From: Pseudomonadota bacterium | GTDB taxonomy: Bacteria; Pseudomonadota; Gammaproteobacteria; UBA1113 | Direction: 5' to 3' | Assembly (NCBI GenBank): GCA_021781965.1 | Contig: JAJXVU010000005.1 | Coordinates: forward strand, 27,768 to 91,767 | Length of the DNA: 64,000 nt | Shown here: piece by piece, positions 57,887 to 64,000 of the stretch | Position numbering within the stretch: position 1 is the first letter of the stretch | How the letters are laid out: each line of letters begins with the position of its first letter | Made by a program: the position numbers and the translations under genes | The notes under the pieces: model-generated | The model's database searches: none | Told to the model about the DNA's origin: nothing | What the model saw: the letters and a program-made list of their open reading frames with translations, nothing else

Positions 57887-58492
57887 TTACTCTCTCCCAT
57901 CCTCATCGGGATCTAAATCGTCTATAACCGTTTCCTCATTTTTATTTCTAAAATTATCACGAGGATGACGTTTAAATTTACCGCCTCGACCCATGGGTCT
58001 ACGGCCGCCTAAAATAAACCAATCTTCTTCCACAATAGGATGAAAATAATCCGCTTCTTCTTTTAATAGTGCCGACGTCGTTTCTCTGACAGCGGCAATT
58101 TCCACACGTACGCCTTCTGATTTAAGATGATGCACGAGCTCAATATAATCGGAATCTCCAGACATGATAATGATGGTATCAACTTTGCTGGCCAATTGTA
58201 TGGCATGTATGGACAAAGGAATATCAGCACTTTTATGACAAGGGCGTACTGAACCATGATAGTTTTGATGTAGACGCTCAGCTAATTTGTGAGAAATTTT
58301 GCGTCCTTCGCGAAAATAGATCAAACGATTCAAAGAACGATTCACAATTAATTTAGGGATTAAAGTATCAAAGTTGAGCATTGCCCCTTCATTGCCACAA
58401 CGCTCGTGAATGCTACGCTCTATATTATTGCCATCGACTAAAATAGCTACTGACTGCGTGATGATAACATCATTATTATGGCTTAGACCCAT
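57887..58492 (-). CDS. NYN-domain (LabA/DUF88-like) protein
   Basis: 201 aa. A PIN-like nuclease fold with conserved acidic residues: D20 in ILVDGNNIE, D90 in KSADIPLSI, D113 and D115 in SGDSDYIELV. The basic C-terminal tail (RRPMGRGGKFKRHPRD) then turns acidic. NYN proteins are predicted ribonucleases acting on tRNA or other RNA; the LabA branch lacks a defined substrate. Single gene; the 237-bp gap downstream contains a degenerate piece of the core repeat (about 57808-57825). Confidence 0.85.
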   Translation of the reverse strand: MGLSHNNDVIITQSVAILVDGNNIERSIHERCGNEGAMLNFDTLIPKLIVNRSLNRLIYFREGRKISHKLAERLHQNYHGSVRPCHKSADIPLSIHAIQLASKVDTIIIMSGDSDYIELVHHLKSEGVRVEIAAVRETTSALLKEEADYFHPIVEEDWFILGGRRPMGRGGKFKRHPRDNFRNKNEETVIDDLDPDEDGRE

Positions 58493-58690
58493 AAGACTGT
58501 TTCCTTAAAATTTATGTTTTATTATTTGAGCAACTTAATCCATTTAGACACTCTTTAATACTGAATAGTTACTCATTTTATTGTATAATAGGTATGAATA
58601 TGAAAAACTATCCTAACACAGGCGGTTGGTAAAAGAAACTATAGTTTATCGCGTCTATTATGAGAAAACTCGGATTTTAAAGGATTTACG

Positions 58691-59695
58691 ATGCATTACT
58701 TTTTTGATTATTTACTTTTTCTGTTTAAAAGTTTATCGCTCTTAGCGGTAGTATTGCTGGGCTTTGCGGGCATATTGGCCTTATCTAGCAAGAATAAGCC
58801 TAGAAATAGATTAAAAATTATCCCTTTGCACGAAAAATACGATGAATTGTATTTAAAATTAGCTAAAGAAGTCTTGAGCAAAAAAGCGTTCAAAGCTGCC
58901 GTTAAAAAAACGGAAAAAGCCTGCAAGGACTTAGACTCTAGACCTCTTTGTTTTGTGATTCCTTTCACCGGCGACATACGCGCTTCTACGGTAGATCAGT
59001 TACGTGAAGCCGTCACAACTGTACTGAGTTTAGCCACTCCTAATGATAAAGTCATTGTTCTTTTAGAAAGCCCGGGCGGTGTGGTTAATGGTTATGGCTT
59101 GTGCGCAGCTCAACTAGCACGCATACGCGAGCGCAATATTCCTTTAACCATCATTGTAGACAAAGTCGCTGCCAGTGGCGGTTATCTCATGGCCGCGGTG
59201 GGCAACAAAATATTAGCAGCCCCTTTTGCCCTGATCGGCTCCATAGGCGTCTTGGCACAACTGCCTAATTTTCACCGCCTGCTAAAACACAATCATATCG
59301 ATTATGAACAACTCAGCGCAGGCGAATACAAACGCACCTTAACCATATTCGGTGAGAATACGAATAAAGGCCGCGCTAAAATGCAGGAAGAATTAGAAGA
59401 AATTCACATCCATTTTAAAGATTATATACAACACTATCGCCCACAATTGGATCTGGCTAAAGTAGCCACGGGCGAATATTGGCTGGCTAGCCAAGCCCTA
59501 GAACTAGAATTAGTCGACGGCATTAGCACCAGCGACGATTACCTCATGGGGCTAAAAGACAGTCATGCTCTATTTGAAATCCGTCACGAAAAACCTAAAA
59601 CGCTAGCCGAGAAAATCGTTCAAGGCGCACATATTCTGGTACAAGATGGCTTGGTACTATTAGGTAAAAAAGATACGGAGCCAAAACTCTTGTAA
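58691..59695 (+). CDS. sohB: Protease SohB (S49 family)
   Basis: 334 aa. One N-terminal membrane helix (about 10-32, LFKSLSLLAVVLLGFAGILA), an N-terminal extension typical of SohB, and the S49 core with LLESPGGVVNGYG, the catalytic Ser in VDKVAASGGYLMAAV (about residue 162) and IGSIGVLAQLPNFHRLL with the following Lys/Tyr region EYKRTLTIFGENT. Inner-membrane serine protease facing the periplasm; its substrates are not known. The aldolase gene follows directly. Confidence 0.93.
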   Translation: MHYFFDYLLFLFKSLSLLAVVLLGFAGILALSSKNKPRNRLKIIPLHEKYDELYLKLAKEVLSKKAFKAAVKKTEKACKDLDSRPLCFVIPFTGDIRASTVDQLREAVTTVLSLATPNDKVIVLLESPGGVVNGYGLCAAQLARIRERNIPLTIIVDKVAASGGYLMAAVGNKILAAPFALIGSIGVLAQLPNFHRLLKHNHIDYEQLSAGEYKRTLTIFGENTNKGRAKMQEELEEIHIHFKDYIQHYRPQLDLAKVATGEYWLASQALELELVDGISTSDDYLMGLKDSHALFEIRHEKPKTLAEKIVQGAHILVQDGLVLLGKKDTEPKLL

Positions 59696-59718
59696 AAAAC
59701 ATACAAAAATGCTATATT
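59690..59718 (+). promoter_or_regulatory. Candidate promoter for the aldolase gene
   Basis: TTGTAA (59690-59695), 17-bp spacer, TATATT (59713-59718). It overlaps the sohB stop and lies about 36 bp before the aldolase start, leaving room for a short leader with AGAGGAG. Confidence 0.4.
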
Positions 59719-59754
59719 GTGGCTCTTTTTTCACCACTTATAGAGGAGACCACT

Positions 59755-60774
59755 GTGACTGATTCCCCCCAAATGCTAGCGGCTACTATTGAAAGATTGA
59801 CCGCTAAAGGTAAAGGTATTTTAGCCGCCGATGAAAGCTTAAAAACAATACAAAAACGGTTTACCCCTTATTCCATAGAATGCACCGATGCCACGCGCCG
59901 CGATTATAGGCAAATGCTGTTTACCCCTTCTGACTTAGGGCATTACATCAGTGGCGTTATTTTATATGAAGAAACCTTGTTTCAAAAGAGTACACAAGGT
60001 GTGTCCTTGCCTAAGCTTCTAGAACAACAAGGCATTATTCCCGGCATTAAAGTGGATTTAGGCTTGGTCGATTTGGCTGGCAGCAATGATGAAAAAATCA
60101 CGGAAGGCTTAGATGGCCTAAAAGCACGTTTAGAACGCTATAAAGCCGAAGGCGCTCTTTTTGCTAAATGGCGTGCCGTATTTAATATAGCCAATGGCAA
60201 ACCCTCACGTGCTGCTATACAAGCCAATGCACACAGCCTGGCTCGTTATGCTGCCATTTGCCAAAGCGTAGGCATCGTGCCAATTGTCGAGCCTGAAGTG
60301 TTGATGGATGGTGATCACGACTTAAAAACGTCGTCCCATGTGACCGAAAAAGTGTTGAATGCTGTGTTTACACAATTAAAAATGCAACACGTGACTTTAG
60401 AACACATGATACTAAAACCCAGCATGGTGATTCCTGGCAGCGACGCTAAAGCAGCGAGCATAAGCGATGTGGCCAAAGAAACATTGAAAGTATTGTTACA
60501 TACGGTTCCTGCGGCTGTTCCCGGTATTTTCTTTTTATCTGGTGGCCAAAGCGAAGCTGTAGCGACTGCGCATTTAAATGAAATGAATAAACAAATGCCG
60601 AATACACCTTGGGCATTGAGTTTTTCTTATGGTCGCGCACTACAACACAGCAGCCTTGAAACCTGGGCTGGCGTTGCTGCCAATGTTCCGGCAGCACAAG
60701 CCGTGTTGCTAAAACGCGCTAAACTGAATAGTAAAGCCTGTTTAGGGCAATATAGTTCGGCGGAAGAAAAGTAA
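59755..60774 (+). CDS. Fructose-bisphosphate aldolase, class I
   Basis: 339 aa from GTG 59755, preferred because AGAGGAG stands 7 bp upstream; the same frame can be read from GTG 59719 but without a site. KGKGILAADESLKTIQKRF, VPIVEPEVLMDGDH and the Schiff-base Lys segment MILKPSMVIPGSDA are signatures of the animal/plant-type class I enzyme, distinct from the archaeal-type FbaB and zinc-dependent FbaA. The C-terminus stops at LGQYSSAEEK and lacks the Tyr-ended tail of eukaryotic enzymes. Role: glycolysis or gluconeogenesis. Confidence 0.93.
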   Translation: MTDSPQMLAATIERLTAKGKGILAADESLKTIQKRFTPYSIECTDATRRDYRQMLFTPSDLGHYISGVILYEETLFQKSTQGVSLPKLLEQQGIIPGIKVDLGLVDLAGSNDEKITEGLDGLKARLERYKAEGALFAKWRAVFNIANGKPSRAAIQANAHSLARYAAICQSVGIVPIVEPEVLMDGDHDLKTSSHVTEKVLNAVFTQLKMQHVTLEHMILKPSMVIPGSDAKAASISDVAKETLKVLLHTVPAAVPGIFFLSGGQSEAVATAHLNEMNKQMPNTPWALSFSYGRALQHSSLETWAGVAANVPAAQAVLLKRAKLNSKACLGQYSSAEEK

Positions 60775-60784
60775 CGAGCATTTT

Positions 60785-60810
60785 CGTAGGGGCAGGCCCC
60801 CGTGCCTGCC
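60785..60810. repeat. Short copy of the GTAGGGGCA repeat
   Basis: CGTAGGGGCAGGCCCCCGTG... matches the left half of the palindrome at 3213. Internal GGCAGGC and GCCTGCC pair, so it can form a 7-bp hairpin just after the aldolase stop. Confidence 0.75.
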
Positions 60811-60869
60811 ATAATAGAAATGATCACGGGAAATTGCACCTGTAGCAAAGCATCAAAAAGTAGTTATAA

Positions 60870-60945
60870 GCCCCGGTGGCACAGTGGATAGCGCGATCCC
60901 CTCCTAAGGGATAGGTCAGAGGTTCGACTCCTCTCCGGGGCACCA
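60870..60945 (+). tRNA. tRNA-Arg (CCU)
   Basis: 76 bases with encoded CCA. Acceptor GCCCCGG pairs with CCGGGGC; anticodon loop CTCCTAA between ATCCC and GGGAT gives anticodon CCT; T loop TTCGACTC. Lies directly before mutM. Confidence 0.95.
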
Positions 60946-60964
60946 ATTACACAGGACACATAGT

Positions 60965-61777
60965 ATGCCTGAATTACCCGAAGTCGAAACCTGCAAGCGC
61001 GGTTTAGAACACCATTTGCCGGGTTTATGTGTCACCAATGTAATTGTACGCCAAAGCAAATTACGCTACCCGGTAACGACTCAATTACGCAAACAGCTAT
61101 TGGGTAGTCGTTTTAAAACGATCACGCGCCGAGCAAAATATTTATTGCTGCACACCGATAAAGGGGATGTGATCGTACATTTAGGCATGTCTGGTTCCAT
61201 TCATTTATTAACGCAATACCAAGAAAATCGCGCACATGACCATATCGATCTGAACTTAGAAAACGGCAACGTCTTGCGTTACACCGATCCACGCCGTTTT
61301 GGTGCATGGTTATGGTGCAATAACGCTGTAGAACATCCTTTATTCCTACGCTTAGGTCCAGAGCCTTTAAGCACAGAATTTAATGCTGATTATTTATGGT
61401 CGCAATTACAAAAACGACGAGTCGCTATTAAAATAGCTATCATGAATAGTCATATCGTTGTAGGTGTAGGCAATATCTATGCCAGTGAAGCCTTGTTCGC
61501 CGCCGCCATTTCACCGCTTAGACCCGCGCACAGTCTGTCGCAACAAGACTGTGCAACTTTAGTGAAGACTATACAGCAAGTATTAGAACGCGCAATTAAG
61601 GCTGGCGGCACTACCCTAAAAGATTTTGTAAACAGCCAGGGAAAACCCGGTTATTTTCAACAACAGCTCAATGTCTACGGTCGCAAAGAAGAACCTTGTG
61701 TGCAATGCAAAGCGCCCATCGGTTCTATTCAATTGGGTGGGCGCTCTACTTTTTATTGTCCTGAGTGTCAGAAGTAA
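60965..61777 (+). CDS. mutM: Formamidopyrimidine-DNA glycosylase
   Basis: 270 aa. Starts MPELPEVET, with the catalytic Pro2 and Glu3; Lys near residue 57 (RRAKYLLL) and the helix-two-turn-helix region NIYASEALFAA follow, and the C-terminal zinc finger has CVQC and CPEC. It removes 8-oxoguanine and formamidopyrimidines and nicks the abasic site. ATG at 60965, 19 bp after tRNA-Arg, probably cotranscribed with it. Confidence 0.97.
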   Translation: MPELPEVETCKRGLEHHLPGLCVTNVIVRQSKLRYPVTTQLRKQLLGSRFKTITRRAKYLLLHTDKGDVIVHLGMSGSIHLLTQYQENRAHDHIDLNLENGNVLRYTDPRRFGAWLWCNNAVEHPLFLRLGPEPLSTEFNADYLWSQLQKRRVAIKIAIMNSHIVVGVGNIYASEALFAAAISPLRPAHSLSQQDCATLVKTIQQVLERAIKAGGTTLKDFVNSQGKPGYFQQQLNVYGRKEEPCVQCKAPIGSIQLGGRSTFYCPECQK

Positions 61778-61854
61778 AAGCGCAACTTTTGTTATGCGTC
61801 TAGATAACTTCACGAATGTTATCGAGTCAAGCTCGGATTATAAAATTGCACAGT

Positions 61855-61951
61855 AAGTTGCTTACCGCGGAGTCCGTTATTGCGAGCCAGTGAGTACCGA
61901 AAACAAGGCGTGGCAATCCAGGGGTTAAAATACTCGACTTATAAGCTTCAC
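61855..61951 (+). repeat. 97-bp direct repeat, left copy
   Basis: AAGTTGCTTACCGCGGAGTC ... GAGCCAGTGAGTACCG ... GGCGTGGCAATCCAGGGG ... TACTCGACTTATAAGCTTCAC. The copy at 62981-63077 has the same length and orientation with about six differences. The two frame the GNAT gene. Confidence 0.93.
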
Positions 61952-61978
61952 GGAGAACAATTACTTTTATTCTATCAT

Positions 61979-62797
61979 TTACATAAAAGCACATGAACAA
62001 CAGCGATCTCGCTTAACTTCTTTGTCGCGTAACAAAGACAAGTTTTCTTTGCTCTCTGAAGAGAAAAATGTAGGGCTCGATGACTGTTGTGATGTTATTC
62101 CTGAAGAGGAAGCTGTGGGGGCAGTTTTCGGAGTTGAAGCTTCTGCATCATTTATTTCATCATAAATATCTTTATGTGCTTCGCAATAGCTTAGGAAACT
62201 TTTTGATTTTAATTTCTCAACTAATTTAGTATAAAGGGGATCAATTGTAACACCCAGATTTTCAGCAAGCGAATCTAGATGGCATAAAGACTTGAATTTG
62301 TCACCAGATAAGCTTCCTGGTATTGAATTGCCGGGTCTAATAAATTCGACAACTGCTTTACCATTTTTAAGATCATCGATATCTTCTTGTTGAAACTCGA
62401 ATCCTAATTTTTTATAAAATTCTATACTTGTTTTTATTGCTGTCAGCACCAGAGCGTCACACTTCGTGGCTTGCACATATTGAGCTGCGGCCGACATTAA
62501 GAGTTTACCGTAGCCTTTCCCTTGATAGTCTTCTTGAATACGAATAGCATAAACCTTTGAATCTGCACCAAATGCAATTGCTCCATGAATAGTAGGATTT
62601 GCTACATCTTGGTCTTCGAGGACGAGAAAACATATTGGCCAAAAATCGCCGCTATATTGATTTTGGTTGGTGTAACGCATATCCCGAATTGCGGAATTGA
62701 TTTTAGTCTTATCATCACCTATAGACAACAGGCCGGCAAACAGTGCTAATAAGACCTCTTTATCATCATAATGTGCTAATCGTAGTTGTAAACCCAT
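61979..62797 (-). CDS. GNAT-fold protein with C-terminal CaaX motif, candidate effector
   Basis: 272 aa from ATG 62797 (GGGGG upstream); a longer frame from 62869 would add 24 residues without a better site. The N-terminal ~160 residues are a GNAT acetyltransferase: GAIAFGADSKVYAIRIQEDY with the acetyl-CoA loop QGKGYGKLL at 92-100, and SIEFYKKLGFEFQ near 124-136. Residues ~160-225 are helical and unassigned, and ~225-265 are Ser/Thr-rich. The end DRCCSCAFM fits a CaaX box (Cys-Ala-Phe-Met, farnesyl type). The multi-pass protein at 47130 ends CCSCTIL. Substrate unknown; delivery into a host cell is inference. Confidence 0.82.
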   Translation of the reverse strand: MGLQLRLAHYDDKEVLLALFAGLLSIGDDKTKINSAIRDMRYTNQNQYSGDFWPICFLVLEDQDVANPTIHGAIAFGADSKVYAIRIQEDYQGKGYGKLLMSAAAQYVQATKCDALVLTAIKTSIEFYKKLGFEFQQEDIDDLKNGKAVVEFIRPGNSIPGSLSGDKFKSLCHLDSLAENLGVTIDPLYTKLVEKLKSKSFLSYCEAHKDIYDEINDAEASTPKTAPTASSSGITSQQSSSPTFFSSESKENLSLLRDKEVKRDRCCSCAFM

Positions 62798-63150
62798 TTT
62801 TACCCCCGTCTCTAATTTATTTCTATTTAAAACTGTACTCAAACTGAGCGCTGATCTAATATTATACATTTTTTTATTTTTTTAAGCAATAATTGTAGCA
62901 GCCCACAGCAATTGGCTTTAAAGTAGCATGTAACAAATTGAAATATAACGATTTCATCAAGAAAAGAGTACAAAAATATTAAGTTGCTTACCGCGGAGCC
63001 CGTCATTACGAGCCAGTGAGTACCGCGAACAAGGCGTGGCAATCCAGGGGTTAAAATACTCGATTTATAAGCTTCACTTTGCTTTATAAGTCTTATTATA
63101 CATAAAGTTCATTTTCATTGTTGAATATTCTCCTGGCTTACCACGTCACA
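62798..63150. other. Gene-free gap carrying the right 97-bp repeat
   Basis: AT-rich upstream region of the GNAT gene followed by the right direct repeat (62981-63077). No open frame of interest apart from the non-initiating extension of the GNAT frame. Confidence 0.6.
62981..63077 (+). repeat. 97-bp direct repeat, right copy
   Basis: Same order of blocks as the left copy at 61855 (AAGTTGCTTACCGCGGAGCC, GGCGTGGCAATCCAGGGG, ATAAGCTTCAC), same orientation. Confidence 0.93.
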
Positions 63151-63333
63151 CTAATCACTCTGTTTAGACAATTTCGCTTGAATCTTCTCGTAGATCTCTT
63201 CGCGGTGCACATCAACATCTATAGGTGCCTCAATTCCTAGCCGTACTTGATTGCATTGTATATCCAATACCGTTATTTTAATATTATCGTTTATGATGAT
63301 GCTCTCATCTATATATCGTGTTAAAACTAACAT
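63151..63333 (-). CDS. csrA: Carbon storage regulator CsrA
   Basis: 60 aa from ATG 63333: [20 protein letters not shown], with RLGIEAP and the HREEIYEKI helix, an RNA-binding post-transcriptional regulator that acts on GGA motifs near ribosome sites. CAGGAGGATA lies 7 bp upstream and itself contains GGA, so autoregulation is plausible. The same frame is open upstream: an ATG at 63399 with GAGGAGAG gives an 82-aa form with 22 added, mostly hydrophobic and basic residues. Which start is used cannot be decided; the family favours 63333. Confidence 0.93.
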   Translation of the reverse strand: MLVLTRYIDESIIINDNIKITVLDIQCNQVRLGIEAPIDVDVHREEIYEKIQAKLSKQSD

Positions 63334-63448
63334 TTTGCGTATCCTCCTGTGTAACCAATGAATCAATTGCAATAAAAAACTTTTTTTAAATAAAGCCATA
63401 GCGCTCTCCTCATTGAGAAAATTTTTTAAAAAAATAAACTGTCTTTTG

Positions 63449-63550
63449 CAGTAACTACTCTCTTCACCTGCTCTCTTACACCCGCTCCCTGACGGTCGCG
63501 GCTCGGAAAATTTATGCGCCTTTCTTCTAATAAGGCGCGAGCAGTTACTG
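63449..63550. repeat. Palindromic element with 25-bp core upstream of csrA
   Basis: Outer arms CAGTAACT (63449-63456) and AGTTACTG (63543-63550); core at 63482-63506; a further hairpin GCGCCTT (63516-63522) with AAGGCGC (63532-63538). Arms differ from those of elements A-C but resemble the GTAACTACT arms at 6133. Confidence 0.7.
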
Positions 63551-63927
63551 TTTGCAAATAAATGCAAACTATTTTTGAAAATAATTCAGAGGCGGACCAT
63601 GCCCACCACAAACGACGCACAATGCGCGCCTAAAAAAGCCCCACACTCTTGTTCTCTCCTTGGTTTATTAAAATATAGATCTACGCGCAGGGACAATCAC
63701 ACAGGATTACCCTACGTTAAACCTTAAAAACCTAAGAGATGGAGCCTCTAAAAGCGCGGCTATGCTGCGTTTTACCCCCTTCTCTGCCTAAAAAACACGT
63801 ATTTTTAGTGCAAACAGTGGCCAAAGGCAGTTTAGCGTTTACATAATGTACCATTTGATGGTGGGATAAGAACACGTGCCACTGTGAACGGCGACGCGGA
63901 TCATGGCAATCGCATGAAAGTAAGTGT

Positions 63928-63972
63928 TTGATTTTAAGATAGATTCATGTAGAATGTTCATATTGAGAACAT
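63928..63972 (+). promoter_or_regulatory. Promoter with overlapping palindrome before the last gene
   Basis: TTGATT (63928-63933), 16-bp spacer, TAGAAT (63950-63955). ATGTTC (63954-63959) and GAACAT (63967-63972) form an inverted repeat with a 7-base spacer over the expected transcription start, the position of a repressor site. Confidence 0.4.
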
Positions 63973-63991
63973 TTTTAAGCAAGGATTAGCC

Positions 63992-64000
63992 ATGGATTTA
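63992..64000 (+). CDS. Start of an unidentified gene (first three codons)
   Basis: ATGGATTTA, preceded by AAGGA 7-8 bp upstream and by the promoter at 63928. Too short to identify. Confidence 0.4.

Larger units (their letters stand above)
63334..63991. other. Long csrA leader and gene-free stretch
   Basis: Holds the alternative upstream csrA start (63399), a core-containing palindrome (63449-63550) and beyond it about 370 bp without a convincing gene, ending in a promoter with a palindrome before the last gene. Confidence 0.6.

Noticed and set aside
63599..63727. 42-codon frame with a GAGGCGG site upstream
   Set aside because: No recognisable features and very short; composition fits non-coding DNA. 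Not strong enough to list as a gene.
1..64000. CRISPR array, prophage or insertion sequence with transposase
   Set aside because: No regular spacer-repeat array, no integrase, phage structural or transposase gene was found; the repeats seen are short palindromes.

Overview
The window reads as chromosome of a gammaproteobacterium of the Legionellales/Coxiellaceae kind, very probably host-associated. Housekeeping blocks keep gammaproteobacterial order (accD-folC-cvpA-purF, tig-clpP-clpX-lon, rlmD-relA), base composition is AT-rich, and between them lie long coiled-coil proteins, an ankyrin protein, a Fic-fold protein, a U-box-like protein and two proteins ending in CaaX-type lipidation motifs. 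The exact genus is inference; no secretion-system genes are in the window.

Layout. 1-9.1 kb: a partial peroxiredoxin, cysS, gltX, lpxH, the purF-cvpA-folC-accD group, and divergent smpB. 9.1-19.6 kb: an accessory block of two giant coiled-coil proteins (1240 and 1581 aa) sharing an unrecognised ~65-residue module, a small coiled-coil protein between them, and a gene remnant beside three ~150-bp palindromic elements. 19.6-29.4 kb: an SMR exporter, queF, the Fic-fold protein, two tandem L,D-transpeptidases, fadJ/fadI and a pilVWX-like trio. 29.4-37 kb: two small genes that appear frameshifted around ihfB, then two tandem paralogous membrane proteins, one with a U-box-like domain and one lacking it. 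37-46.8 kb: tRNA-Pro, ihfA, pheT (with an in-frame palindromic insertion), lon, clpX, clpP, tig (His/Asp-rich tail), tRNA-Leu. 46.8-64 kb: two unrecognised membrane proteins (one with a CaaX end), tilS, accA, a 3'-5' exonuclease, rlmD, relA, an ankyrin protein, a NYN protein, sohB, class I aldolase, tRNA-Arg, mutM, a GNAT protein with a CaaX end framed by 97-bp direct repeats, csrA with two strong in-frame starts, and the first codons of one more gene.

How it works together. The core genes cover translation (three aminoacyl-tRNA synthetases, TilS, RlmD, QueF, three tRNAs), protein quality control, fatty acid synthesis and oxidation, envelope building and global regulation (RelA, IHF alpha and beta, CsrA). 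The accessory genes look like host-interaction factors. The strongest candidates for something new are the shared VYI/CKI module of the giant proteins, the membrane protein with a U-box-like tail next to a paralog from which that domain is missing, and the common CCSC-aaX ending of two otherwise unrelated proteins. A repeat family with an invariant ~25-bp core lies in intergenic gaps inside operons and inside larger palindromes. A separate palindrome lies within pheT itself.
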